In this document: piece after piece, positions 23,611 to 37,122 of the stretch
Layout of the letters: each line of letters begins with the position of its first letter
How positions within the stretch are numbered: position 1 is the stretch's first letter
From: Ashinkailepas kermadecensis
Lineage: Eukaryota > Arthropoda > Thecostraca > Neolepadidae
Assembly (NCBI GenBank): GCA_034440615.1
Contig: JAOTOM010005049.1
Coordinates: 372,001-436,000, forward strand
Length of the DNA: 64,000 nt
Direction: 5' to 3'
The notes under the pieces: model-generated
What the model was told of the DNA's origin: nothing
What the model saw: only the letters and a program-made list of their open reading frames with translations
The model's database searches: none
Made by a program: the position numbers and the translations under genes

Positions 23611-24750
23611 GCAGCTGCTCCGGGTGGTGTCGAGCTGGCCAGCTGCTCCGGGTGGTGTCGAGCTGGCCGCCTGCCAGCTGCTCCGGGTGGTGTCGAGCTG
23701 GCCAGCTGCTCCGGGTGGTGTCGAGCTGGCCGCCTGCCAGCTGCTCCGGGTGGTGTCGAGCTGGCCAGCTGCTCCGGGTGGTGTCGAGCTGGCCGCCTGC
23801 CAGCTGCTCCGGGTGGTGTCGAGCTGGCCAGCTGCTCCGGGTGGTGTCGAGCTGGCCAGCTGCTCCGGGTGGTGTCGGGCTGGCCGCCTGCCAGCTGCTC
23901 CGGGTGGTGTCGAGCTGGCCGCCTGCCAGCTGCTCCGGGTGGTGTCGAGCTGGACGCCTGCCAGCTGCTCCGAGTGGTGTCGAGCTGGCCGCCTGCCAGC
24001 TGCTCCGGGTGGTGGTGGCCAGCTGCTCGGTGGTGTCGAGCTGGCCAGCTGCTCCGGTGGTGTCGGGCTGGCCGCCTGCCAGCTGCTCCGGGTGGTGTCG
24101 AGCTGGCCGCCTGCCAGCTGCTCCGGGTGGTGTCGGGCTGGACGCCTGCCAGCTGCTCCGGGTGGTGTCGAGCTGGGCCTGCCAGCTGCTCCGGGTGGTG
24201 TCGGGCTGGCCGCCTGCCAGCTGTTCCGGGTGGTGTCGAGCTGGCCAGCTGCTCCGGGTGGTGTCGAGCTGGCCGCCTGCCAGCTGCTCCGGGTGGTGTC
24301 GAGCTGGCCGCCTGCCAGCTGCTCCGGGTGGTGTCGAGCTGGCCGCCTGCCAGCTGCTCCGGGTGGTGTCGAGCTGGCCAGCTGCTCCGGGTGGTGTCGG
24401 GCTGGCCGCCTGCCAGCTGCTCCGGGTGGTGTCGAGCTGGCCGCCTGCCAGCTGCTCCGGGTGGTGTCGGGCTGGCCGCCTGCCAGCTGCTCTGGGTGGT
24501 GTCGAGCTGGCCGCCTGCCAGCTGCTCCGGGTGGTGTCGAGCTGGCCGCCTGCCAGCTGCTCCGGGTGGTGTCGAGCTGGCCGCCTGCCAGCTGCTCCGG
24601 GTGGTGTCGAGCTGGCCGCCTGCCAGCTGCTCCGGGTGGTGTCGAGCTGGCCGCCTGCCAGCTGCTCCGGGTGGTGTCGAGCTGGCCGCCTGCCAGCTGC
24701 TCCGGGTGGTGTCGGGCTGGACGCCTGCCAGCTGCTCCGGTGGTGTCGAG
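23611..24750. repeat. 35/28-bp tandem array, about 33 units
   Basis: The unit contains GCTGCTCCGGGTGGTGTCGA then GCTGGCC. The 35-bp form adds GCCTGCC relative to the 28-bp form. Short forms cluster at the left and long forms dominate on the right. A CAGCTG palindrome recurs in every unit. Frames are open on both strands because the unit lacks stops. Confidence 0.96.
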
Positions 24751-25255
24751 TTTTCTCACTCGGTTGCGCCGTAGCTCAGCCGATGGTTGGCTGCAGTCGG
24801 ATGATATGGGTCAGTGGGACTGACTGTTCTCTGAAAATAAAGCATTTCTGTCGAATCATGGGCGTGATATGTTAGTGAGAGGTAATCCGGCGACACACTC
24901 GTATTCCATTAGTTCCAGACAGTCGTATTCCTGAATATTTCGTTGATAATATACGCTTGATAGTACTTTGCAGTTGTACTTTGCAAACGACACACCTGCC
25001 AATACTACTAATCCGGCAATTTGCAAAACGTCCAAATTTCAGTGGCTGGCTGTTAATGCAGATGTTAATGCATGGGATGTTGATAATATTTGGACTGCTG
25101 TTTCCAAGTATGTGGGATGCAACAGAACATTTCAACCAGTTCTTTCTCCGGTTCGTCGTCAGGTGTTTTGTCCCAACGAGCACCATGGATTCAATGGATG
25201 GATTGGCCAACGTGGGCTGCGCCGCTCGCGTCGAAGCTTCTTGGCGCTTGTAAGA
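24751..25255. other. Unique intronic sequence
   Basis: No repeat, element end or exon is recognised. Confidence 0.5.
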
Positions 25256-25320
25256 TTCGAGCCCGTTTATCCGGGTTAGACATCCGGCGTTTTACCAACT
25301 GCGCTACTCAGAATAGAAAG
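25256..25320 (-). other. Degenerate tRNA-like segment (SINE head or tRNA pseudogene)
   Basis: On the minus strand the segment has an A-box-like TAGCGCAGTTGGTAAAACGC and a B-box-like GGCTCGAATC at plausible spacing. The acceptor and T stems do not pair, and position 33 of the anticodon loop would not be T. It is therefore not a functional tRNA gene. No second copy or target duplication was found. Confidence 0.35.
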
Positions 25321-25689
25321 TAATCCATGTTAGAAATGCACATTCTTCAGATCCGCTTTTCTGTCTACGGACCACCGACACACATCGAGCTGACATGGCG
25401 TGCTGATGGAATCAGTGTCTAGATTCGCTTTTGTTTCAAGGAAGATACCTCAGCCGGTGGCAGTGCAGCCAGCTGTGGCTTTAGGGTTGCCAGCCACCGG
25501 GGGCCGCTGCCTGTTATTCATATAGCTTTCGCTACTAACCGTAAATTTAAGGTCCTAAAGCGCCAGCAGCCTGAATCTTGCAATAGTTCATTATTTTTTT
25601 CACGCAATATATAGCAAGCTTTAAAGCAATTTAAAGCTCCTGGAGTATTTTCATATCGAAATCGGTGAGATCTTCTTGACTCCCGCCAG

Positions 25690-26640
25690 GGGGTGGCTGA
25701 GCTCGACCCTGTTTACGCAAGAGAGGCGTTTCGGGCCCTGGATATGTTCCGGCCGCCGGTGGGTGGGGCTGATCCGGACACTTCCCGTTCCCGGCCGCCG
25801 CCGCCGCCGCCGTCTTGTCGGTCAGCGGTCGGCGCACGGCGGCCACTTTCCCCCGGGCTGAGGCGGCTGGCGTGGCAGCAACCTTGGACGCCAGGCGCGC
25901 GCTGTCATTGGTCGGCCGCCATGGTGTAGCCAACTGTGGCCCGTCGGGTCTCACTGGCGGCGGAGGCGGCGCGTGCGTCGCACTCGGCCGACACGTGGCG
26001 TGGCGTGACGCAGCCGGTCTGCGGCCGTGCGGCGGCGGCAGCAGGCTCAGGACGGCAGCGACCTGACCGGCGTCAGTGGCGCTCGCAGCGTCGTAGGTCG
26101 GGTCCGAGGATAGTTTTTTTTTATGAAGGGAATGTATAGAAATTCCCCGCCGCAAATGGTTTTTCCAGTGTTCACAGTACGAATTCGTCATCTGACAACA
26201 GCTTCTTGCCTCATTTCCCTATCAAGCTTTCTTGAAAAGCTACTCCTCAGTGAGGCCCAGTGTAGCAATAAAGAAAATAGAAAGCTGGTCTTGACACGGG
26301 TGCCCACGCCGGTGCGGAAGGTTGCCGGCGCCAGTGACGGCCACGGGCTCGGCGGCCGCGCGTGACTGAGGTGAGCCGAGCGGGCGGCCGGCAGTGGCCG
26401 ATTGGCCGCCGACTGCCGGCGGCTACAGGGCTCATCTGCGAGTGAAAGGAGTGGCTCGGGCGCCGAAATCGAAAGGCACGCTCTGAGAAAGAGAAAGTGT
26501 GTGTGTAGCGCTGACGAGTCTGGGTGCCCTGCGGGGCGGCGTCGCACAGGACCTACGTCATGCGGTTGCGGCGGACGGCCGGCCGAGGCGCGATGCGTAC
26601 AGTTGCCGCGGCAGAGCTTGGTGCCGTTGAGCCGGGCTGC
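25690..26640. promoter_or_regulatory. Non-repetitive CpG-rich block (possible intronic regulatory region)
   Basis: About 950 bp of high GC and dense CpG without tandem periodicity, unlike every other GC-rich stretch in this intron. It includes a (CCG)n run near 25795-25810 and ATTGG (inverted CCAAT) at about 25909 beside GGCCGCCATGG. An AT-rich gap lies at 26110-26290. No TATA box or initiator can be asserted. An alternative promoter or enhancer is only a hypothesis; the long open frames are composition effects. Confidence 0.35.
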
Positions 26641-28393
<1,753 letters not shown>

Positions 28394-29574
28394 CTGTTGT
28401 CGTCCAGTGTTGTTGTTACTGTTGCAACTTTAACATTCCGGTTGTTTATGATCGCCGTTGTGTGGTTACGATGCACACTTTCAAAACGTTCATGCTTTTA
28501 ATAGAGCAGGACGTGCTCGATAGTATTTCATATCATTTTGGGATGTCTTGGCACGAGCTGTCGACATAGCACACGAGCTGATCGCACAGCAGGGCACGTC
28601 TCGATTTCAGGAGCTGGCGAGCGCACCAGTCATTTGGCGACACAAAGCGAAGCGTAGCCCATCTGACGTGCCACTGTGCTGGATGGGGTCAGGTCTGGGT
28701 TGCCGCTGTATCGTCGGGTCGATATCGTCGATATGATGGGGATCATGACCGGCAACCCTATGTCGTCGGTGGCAATCGGCCAACATCTTCCCACGGAAAG
28801 GAAGATGTTGGCGTTATTTCACCTGCTGGCATCTCTTGGCTCTAGCCAATGGACTGATTGTCTGTTGCAGGAAAATGTTTGAATATAATTTCCCTATTTT
28901 CCTGACTCCAAATATTGCATTTATATCGCATACTCTTTGTTATTAGATATTGCACACGAGCCACATGGGTATTGCGCCCCTCTGCCGCTGCCAAAAACGG
29001 CGCTCGCGTTGCCCATCGAAGCGGTGACGTCAGGTGCTATTGGTCCACATGGCTGCCGTGATGAATGTTATCGAATGCTATCGAAATACCGTGAGATACG
29101 CGGTCGATTGGTGTTACCTCGCAGTAGGCCAGGGTGGTTTGAGCTGTGGGCCTTTAACTTCGTGATATTTCTGTATACAATGGAGGTACCCGAAGAAACT
29201 CTAGCAGGGTAGATGGTCGTGTTGGCTCAGTAAAGCGTTCAATATGGGCTCTTTGGGGTGCTGTAATGTCAATTGTGACTAATCAGATATGATTTGTCTG
29301 CTACCGTTATGTAGTTACCTACCCGTGCCTACCGCAGGCTCCACAAATATAATACAGTATCGACCTGGGCAGATTCCGTGACCTCGACCAATGTTGTTGT
29401 ATTTGACCAGCCTGTCGCAATGCAGGTGACAGCCTGCCACAATGCAGGTGATATCGGCTGTTGCTGTTTGTTGAAATGAATGGTCTTTGCATGTTGTCTT
29501 GTGGTCTGTTATATCTGTTATATATATATTGTGGTCTTGTGTGGAGCTGTGTAATGCTAAAAGGTAGATCGTGG
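28394..29574. other. Intronic sequence, nothing recognised
   Basis: Non-repetitive apart from a short duplication near 29408-29452 (TGCAGGTGA.A words). No exon is recognised. Confidence 0.55.
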
Positions 29575-29765
29575 AGTATAGCTGACTTGAAGGGAGTCGA
29601 CTGGGAGAGAAGCTGAATGGTGTCTTGAGGATAGTAGACGAGAAACGAATAGTAGAGCTGACTTAAGAGAGTCGACGGGGAGAAAACTGAATGGTGTATT
29701 GAGGATAGTAGACGAAGATAGAAACTGAATGGTGTCTTGAGGATAGTAGACGAGTAGAGGTGAAT
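29575..29765. repeat. Irregular minisatellite
   Basis: Three degenerate copies are built on CTGAATGGTGTCTTGAGGAT followed by AGTAGACGA, with variable spacers containing GAGTCGAC. Unit lengths differ. Confidence 0.75.
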
Positions 29766-31230
29766 AGAAATGAGTTGAGTTGCCGGTCCTGAGTTGTAGA
29801 GTACTTGACAGCCATCAGATAATGGAGCAGATATGAATTGCCGGTCCGGACGGTGTCGGTTTGGAGTATAGGGTGCAGAGGGTGTGTTGGGAACGGGTCA
29901 TGGCACATTTCCCTTTAACAATGCAAAAGCAGAATATGCACTTTTTGAACATTATACTTTTTGTTTTCTCTTTTATGCTCAGTCTTTTTTTCTTTCGTGT
30001 TCGTTACGCAAATATTGTTTTTGCTTGTTTTTCTTTTTTAACCTGTTTTATGCCTGTTTACTTCTTTTCTTGTCGATCATGTTATGCGTGTTTTTGGTTC
30101 TTTTTTTTCTTCCTTTACTCTATTTTATCACAGGTCATGAGCAAGGCGTGTAGTTGAGAGAAAGTGAAAAGGATGTTCGTGTGATGTTATATGGTCGTCG
30201 TTGAGGAGAGTGGTAATGTTTAGTGGGATGTTGTTTTTACAATAGTCTGTGATATGTTGTCTCGCGTTGGTATATTTGGTGCAATGTATGAACCTACCCA
30301 AGCACATATGGCTCTGATGTGGGGCCTTGGCTCGAACTGGGCGCCGAACAAGCACGTGACGTCACATCCCTTGGCCCCAATCAGCGTCCGTTTTGCGGTC
30401 CCGTGACATTGAGAGCATGTTTTCAAACTTAAGTGGCGTATATTTGTAGTTTCGGTAGGATGAAGCACGGCTTCTAATAAAGAGAGTGCATTTTCTTCCA
30501 TTTTAGACATATAACGTCGAAATCTGTGTGAACTGCACCCAGCTCATATGAAAAATGCCGGCCAAAGTTAGGCGAGTGAGCTTTGATCCTTACAGATGTA
30601 TAATCAGCTGTGCCACTTACCCGCTGGCAAAAACCAACTGTCACTGAAAGAACACATGCAGTGGCATGTGTGCAACACTGAGGCTAAATTTGCATGGATT
30701 GTAGTATGTCCCGTGTCGCCTGCTAGTTTCATCCATCCTTGGCAGCGAACTCTGGGCTCGGCCACAATAATTGGGCGCCAGAGTGGCGACGCTGGACAGC
30801 AGACTGGTCGAGCACGTTGCAAGACAACCCCAGGCTGTCTGTATCGCAAGAGAACGCCAGGTTTTCTGTACACATTCTTGGCTGTTCGGTGAGCGTTTTC
30901 CTTCCAGACAATGCATTTTTTCCCCACGAATAGTGCAGCAAAAATGTTCACACGGCTGACTTCTGAGGCCAAACGACATATATCATAAGACGATCACTGG
31001 GTAGCAGTATCCAGTCTGCATGGCATGATTGGTCTGCAAGTCCAGGGTACGATTGAGTCGGTATTTCCCGTATTATGTGGGGCTTGTGCAGTCGAGTCGG
31101 GTCGATGTGGTTTCCACACGTTCGGACGACTGTGTGCCTTGTCGCCAGTCTCACTCGGAATGCCAATGCCAGCACAAAAGGCCCCGGCTTTCTGCTCGCG
31201 GCTCGACGAATTCCACGGCAAGTGCACACA
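29766..31230. other. Intronic sequence, nothing recognised
   Basis: T-rich from about 29,940 to 30,130, otherwise mixed. No exon or element end is recognised. Confidence 0.55.
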
Positions 31231-31795
31231 GATATATCTGCTGCCCATTGTGTGCACGGATATATCTGCTGTGTGCAAGGATACATCATCGGATATATCA
31301 ACTGCCCGCTGTGTGCACGGATATATCTATTGCCCGCTGTGTGCAAGGATACATCATCGGATATATCAACTGCCCGCTGTGTGCACGGATATATCTGCTG
31401 CCCGCTGTGTGCAAGGATACATCATCGGATATATCAACTGCCCGCTGTGTGCACGGATATATCTGCTGCCCGCTGTGTGCAAGGATACATCATCGGATAT
31501 ATCAACTGCCCGCTGTGTGCACGGATATATCTGCTGCCCGCTGTGTGCAAGGATACATCATCGGATATATCAACTGCCCGCTGTGTGCACGGATATATCT
31601 GCTGCCCGCTGTGTGCACGGACACATCGACGGATATATCTGCTGCCCGCTGTGTGCACGGATATATCTGCTGCCCGCTGTGTGCACGGACACATCGACGG
31701 ATATATCTGCTGCCCGCTGTGTACACGGACGCATCTGCTGCGTATCTGCTGCGCGCTGAGTGCTCGGATGTATCTGCTGCCCTCTGTGTGCATGG
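31231..31795. repeat. 68-bp tandem array, composite unit
   Basis: Core units of exactly 68 bp (for example 31381 to 31449) combine GATATATCTGCTGCCCGCTG and GATATATCAACTGCCCGCTG halves joined by GGATACATCATC. Flanking units are shorter (28-40 bp) and lack one half. Open frames result from the stop-poor unit. Confidence 0.93.
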
Positions 31796-32410
31796 CCACG
31801 CTCTGCGTGTGCCAGCAATGGGGGAGGCCAGGGACTCTGCAATATGCACGATGGTTAGTACATATGCTTTTGCCATTTGTAGGTGATTAGACTGTTTTAG
31901 TGTAAAAGTTACGTGACCTTGATGGGATATAGACTCAAGATATAATTGTCAAAAGCTTGATCCATGAAAATTAGTTTTCAGTTAGGCGGTAGATATTCCA
32001 TAAAAAAATCACGTTTTCATCAGAGGTGCACAGAAAGTCATCTCATGGTATTATGTCTGCGCCAAACAGTATTGTAAACCTGAAACATACAGAAATTACC
32101 ATTAACTGCATGCTATTTGACACAAGTCTGAAGGATGCCATCAGTATGGCCTGGTCAGAGAACAAGAAGAAAAGCCCAATGTATAGCTTTGGATGTAGTT
32201 ACGTCTCTGGTCGTGTGCCGTCTCCCACTGGTATTTCCCAATTTCGACGCATTGTTTTATTCAGGCAATAGAACGTCAAAATTAGATGGGGACCAGTGTT
32301 AGGTGTATTTACTATAGAGACACATCGGGACGGCGAGGCAGGCCTGGTAAATATCACTTCTTCAGATTTGGAAATGTGTTTGAATGTTGCTTGGTGTATT
32401 AAGTTAATCT
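31796..32410. other. Intronic sequence, nothing recognised
   Basis: AT-rich, non-repetitive, no exon recognised. Confidence 0.5.
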
Positions 32411-32605
32411 CGCGACATTTCACACCCCAATATAATAACTGTGGTACCCTGCGTACATTTCACAACCCAGTACAATAACTGGGATACCTTGCGACATTTT
32501 GCAACCCAATATAATAACTGTGATGTCCTGCGACATTTCACAACTCAGTACAATAACTGTGATACCTTGCGACATTTTACAACCCGATACAACTGTGATA
32601 ATTCA
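32411..32605. repeat. 39-40-bp tandem repeat, 5 units
   Basis: Units contain GCGACATTTCACAACCCAGT and ATAATAACTGTGATACC. Odd and even units differ (AATAT versus AGTAC), suggesting a 79-bp dimeric repeat. Confidence 0.9.
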
Positions 32606-32660
32606 GGCATTTAAACGGAAGTTGTCTGTGGCGTGCAATGTTATGCGACAGGAAAGCATG

Positions 32661-33260
32661 ACGCGCAACGCTCACATTCCTCGCTGCAGATACTGTGCTG
32701 TTCAACAGCCACACTGGACGTAAGCCACCAGCGCAGCGTTCACACTCCTCGCTGCAGATACTGCGCTGTTCAACAGCCACACTGGACGTAAGCCACCAGC
32801 GCAGCGCTCACACTCCTCGCTGCAGATATTGTGCTGTTCAACAGCCACACTGGACGTAAGTCACCAGCGCAGCGTTCACTCCTCGCTGCAGATACTGTGC
32901 TGTTCAACAGCCACACTGGACGTAAGCCACCAGCGCAGCGCTCACACTCCTCGCTGCAGATATTGTGCTGTTCAACAGCCACACTGGACGTAAGCCACCA
33001 GCGCAGCGCTCACACTCCTCGCTGCAGATACTGTGCTATTCGACAGCCACACTGGACGTAAGCCACCAGCGCAACGCTCCACCCTCGCTGCAGAACTGTG
33101 CTGTTCAACAGCCACACTGGACGTAAGCCACCAGCGCAGCGCTCACACTCCTCGCTGCAGATACTGTGCTATTCGACAGCCACACTGGACGTAAGCCACC
33201 AGCACAGCGCTCACACTCCTCGCTGCAGATACTGTGCTGTTCGACAACCACACTTGACGA
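32661..33260. repeat. 68-bp tandem array, about 9 units
   Basis: Exact 68-bp spacing (32741 to 32809). The unit contains CACACTCCTCGCTGCAGATA and GTTCAACAGCCACACTGGAC, then GTAAGCCACCAGCGCAGCG. It is unrelated to the other 68-bp array. The GGACGTAAGC word resembles a splice donor but recurs in every unit. Confidence 0.96.
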
Positions 33261-34440
33261 ATTGTCAACCTCGAAGGCATGACTCTCACATAGCCTGGTT
33301 CATGAAGAAGTAGACGGTCAGAACCTCATTAGTCAAAGTACTCTACTACAAGGAAAACAATTGCGTGTCCGTAATTTCCCGGATTCTCTCCCTTCCTGAT
33401 TCTCTCGCTAGGTTATAATCATATCAAAAGCGACATGACTGGGCCGATCTAGTTGATTTTGTTGCGGTAGTTGCGGGACGACCGTCGCACTTCAACCTCG
33501 GCGGTGATCACGCTTAGCGTTGATTCACCAATATTTCCTCTGGCATCTCAAGGAATGAACACCATGCAAATATGCCGTGTCCTTGATCTGATCTGCATCT
33601 GGCCTGTTAATCTAGCAATGGTTGTGGTGCAATTCCAATAGATACTTTGTCCCCGATTCCATCTCAGCCTCTCTTCTTGCTTCGGGATTTCGGTCCGTGA
33701 AGCGCTTGACTGTGCATCACGCGCTTTTACCAATGGCAGTGACGTCAAGCTGTTCTCTACGCTGTCCTTCCTTTAAAGAACGATTGGCTAGGATATGCGT
33801 TGTGAGTCAGGGTGAACTCGACACAAAGACATACTTGCGGTGCATTGAACTGAACAGTGTGGCATCGTAGAGTTGCAACTCGTCGATCAGGCTCCGCCCC
33901 GTCATGCTGGTGCGCAGCCAGAGGATGTTTTAGCGATAGGAGGGGAAAATGGGGCATTATTTCAGTTAGTTGCTTATTTTCCAGAATGTGTAGCAAAAAA
34001 AAATCACGAACGTGCGACTGATCGAAATTTGACGACATGATGGGTGGGGTGGGGGTCAGGCACAGTGTCCCCTTCGGCTACGCTACTGCCGTCATGCTAA
34101 CGCAAATATCAGTGTGCGGGCGGTTTTCCAGCACTGCAACAGGTAGCTGTGTATGTAGTATCCGATACATGCAAGGATTAACCTCATTTCCTCCCGTTAC
34201 ATTGTACGCTTAACAATAGCAAGAGTTGAAGACGGCGAGTTTCCCACGCCCAGCTCTCAACGTGATGTACGGATTAACGTATTTCCGGTCAAGCCAGCGA
34301 AACCTGAGCGGCGAAACGTAGGCGTCCGGCCATTGTACTGCCCCGTCCGGTCCTGTTTCCCCCGACCGAGAAGCGGCCGGCCATATCTAACCATCGCTCG
34401 CTGCTGCGGGCCCGTGCAGCCGGTTTCTGATGGTGGCGCG
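33261..34440. other. Intronic sequence, nothing recognised
   Basis: Non-repetitive. No exon, RNA gene or element is recognised. Confidence 0.55.
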
Positions 34441-34895
34441 GTGTGGTCGCCGAGCCGGATCCGTGGCTTGTCGGTGTGGTCACCGCACCGGTCGCGTGGC
34501 CTGTCGGTGTGGTCGCCGAGCCGGTCCCGTGGCCTGTCGGTGTGGTCGCCGCCCCGGATCCGTGGCCTGTCGGTGTGGTCGCCCCCGGATTGCCTTCGGT
34601 GTGGTCGCCGAGCCGGTTCCGTGGCCTGTCGGTGTGATCACCGTACCGGTCCCGTGGCCTGTCGGTGTGGTCGCCGAGCCGGTTCCGTGGCCTGTCGGTG
34701 TGATCACCGTACCGGTCCCGTGGCCTGTCGGTGTGGTCGCCGAGCCGGTTCCGTGGCCTGTCGGTGTGGTCGCCGCCCCGGATCCGTGGCCTGTCGGTGT
34801 GGTCGCTGAGCCGGTTCCGTGGCCTGTCGGTGTGATCACCGTACCGGTCCCGTGGCCTGTCGGTGTGGTCGCCGAGCCGGTTCCGTGACCTGTCG
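34441..34895. repeat. 33-bp tandem array, about 13.5 units
   Basis: The unit is built on CCGTGGCCTGTCGGTGTGGT plus CGCCGAGCCGGTT. A second type replaces the last part with GATCACCGTACCGGTC, and a third with CGCCGCCCCGGAT. The types alternate, giving a 66-bp pattern in places. There is one irregular unit near 34580. Confidence 0.94.
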
Positions 34896-34928
34896 CGGCA
34901 ACTGTATCGACCCAGCCGGCAACGTAAG

Positions 34929-36181
34929 GGTGGGAGCCGACGTGGGGTGGCAGACGACATGGGTGTGGGAGCCGACGTGTGGTGGCAGACGACGTGGGTG
35001 TGGGAGCCGACGTGTGGTGGCAGACAACGGGGGGAGGGGGAGCCGACGTGGGGTGGCAGACGACGTGGAGGTGGGAGTCGATGTGGAGGTGGGAGCCGAC
35101 GTGGGGTGGCAGACGACGTGGGTGTGGGAGCCGACGTGGGGTGGCAGACGACGTGGGTGTGGGAGCCGACGTGTGGTGGCAGACAACGGGGGGAGGGGGA
35201 GCCGACGTGGAGGTGGGAGTCGATGTGGAGGTGGGAGTCGACGTGGGGTGGCAGCCGACGTGGGTGTGGGAGCCGACGTTGGGTGGGAGCCGACGTGGTG
35301 TGGCAGCCGACGTGGGTGTGGGAGCCGACGTTGGTGTGGGAGCCGACGTGGGGTGGAGCCGACGTTGGTGTGGGAGCCGACGTGGGGTAGGAGCCGTGGT
35401 GGGATGGGAGTCGACTGTGTGTGGCAGCCGACGTGGGGTGGCAGCCGACGTGGGGTGGGAGCCGTCGTGGGGGTGGGAGCCGTCGTGGGGTAGGAGCCGT
35501 GGTGGGATGGGAGTCGACGTGTGTGTGGCAGCCGACGTGGGGTGGCAGCCGACGTGGGTGTGGAGCCGACGTGAGGTGGCTGCCGACGTGGGGTGGGAGC
35601 CGTCTGGGGTGGGAGCCGACGTGGGGTGGGAGCCGTCTGGGGTAGGAGCCGTGGTGGGATGGGAGTCGACGTGTGTGTGGCAGCCGACGTGGGGTGGCAG
35701 CCGACGTGGGTGTGGGAGCCGACGTGAGGTGGCTGCCGACGTGGGGTGGGAGCCGTCGTGGGGGTGGGAGCCGACGTGGGGTGGGAGCCGTCGTGGGGTA
35801 GGAGCCGTGGTGGGATGGGAGTCGACGTGTGTGTGGCAGCCGACGTGGGGTGGCAGCCGACGTGGGTGTGGGAGCCGACGTGAGGTGGCTGCCGACGTGG
35901 GGTGGGAGGTGGGAGCCGACGTGGGGTGGGAGCCGACGTGGGGGTGGGAGCCGACGTGGGGTGGGAGCCGACGTGGGGTAGGAGCCGACGTGGGGTGGGA
36001 GTCGACGTGGGGGTGGGAGCCGACGTGGGGGTGGGAGCCGACGTGGGTGTGGGAGCCGACGTGAGGTGGCTGCCGACGTGGGTGTGGGAGCCGACGTGGG
36101 GTGGGAGCCGACGTGGGGTGGGAGTCGTCGTGGGGGTGGGAGCCGACGTGGGGTGGGAGCCGACGTGACGGTGGGAGCCGA
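34929..36181. repeat. Short-unit array, about 15-18 bp
   Basis: Head-to-tail variants of GGTGGGAGCCGACGTGG, with AGTCGACGTGG, AGCCGTCGTGG and GGCAGCCGACG versions. Longer patterns recur: a run of roughly 190 bp beginning near 35510 is repeated near 35665 and 35815. The + strand is G-rich. Confidence 0.93.
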
Positions 36182-37122
36182 TGCCATGTGAACGGCAATC
36201 GTGAGCGACACCGGCTCAGCCGAGAACCGAGGCGCGGCGGCCAGGGCTTGCCGTGTGGCCATTGAGCTGACTGCTGAGTGGGTGGTCGAGACTGAGTACG
36301 AGACTGAGAGAGGTCGATGCGGTTGGATCTATGACTATGGACCGGTATAGCTCGCGAATCCTCAGTATACTAAAAGGTGTTCATTCTATTACTGTTACGA
36401 GTATTTATGTTGTCATTTTATATTCATTGTTATTCTTATTAGATGGTTAGCATCATGGCCATTGCTACAATGGTTATGATGTCTTCTCTTTGTTATATCG
36501 TCACTGACACAGAACGCTCCATCTCGGTCTACATTAACTGACGGGCGTGTGGGGTCTGCCGAGGCCGCGCCGGCCCGACACGAGTCCCCCAGCAGATGTT
36601 CCCCATCTGTCGGGCCATCGCACACGTCTCCACACAGACACACAACACATTTTAGCGAAGTTATTTACCTTTTACTATCCTTATTGACAATTCCAATTAC
36701 AGGGAGGAAACTGATTGCTTCCTGTTGATACTTTTCGCGGATTAGAGATCGACAAGCATTGTAAGCATTGTTCCCCAATCTTGCACTCATGGAAAACATT
36801 TGAGCAGTTGGCCCTGCAAATGAAAGCAGCTGAACAGTCCCGTGTGCGAACGCCTGTTGCATTCAACCGTTGTGCCTGGTTCGCTTCAGCGATTCTGAGG
36901 AGTTTCATATGTCTGTGTGGTCACAGACCTCATTTAATCAGCTTGATACTGCAGCACCATAAGCTCCCAGTGGATCAAACATTACGTGGGCGATCACGGA
37001 CCTGCGCGAACTGGGCTCAGTCAAGCCAAGCACGCCACAGCTCAATGTCAGCATGCACTCGAAGGTTACCTTATCGTTGATCGATTTTTTCCACAACCAT
37101 TAGATGTTCGATAACCACCGTC
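36182..37122. other. Intronic sequence, nothing recognised
   Basis: Non-repetitive. No exon or element is recognised. Confidence 0.55.

Noticed and set aside
23434..24875. Three overlapping plus-strand frames and one minus-strand frame over the 35/28-bp array
   Set aside because: Simultaneous opening of several frames in a tandem array indicates composition, not coding.
25631..26191. 186-codon minus-strand open frame over the CpG-rich block
   Set aside because: Proline/alanine-rich translation expected from GC-rich DNA, with no domain. A true exon cannot be excluded without transcripts.
32661..33260. Repeated GACGTAAGC as a chain of splice donors (tandem exons)
   Set aside because: The word recurs because the 68-bp unit recurs. 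No matching acceptors or conserved protein were seen.
34289..36262. 657-codon minus-strand frame rich in Pro, Arg and His
   Set aside because: It lies within the 33-bp and ~17-bp arrays and is explained by repeat composition. A second frame is also open.
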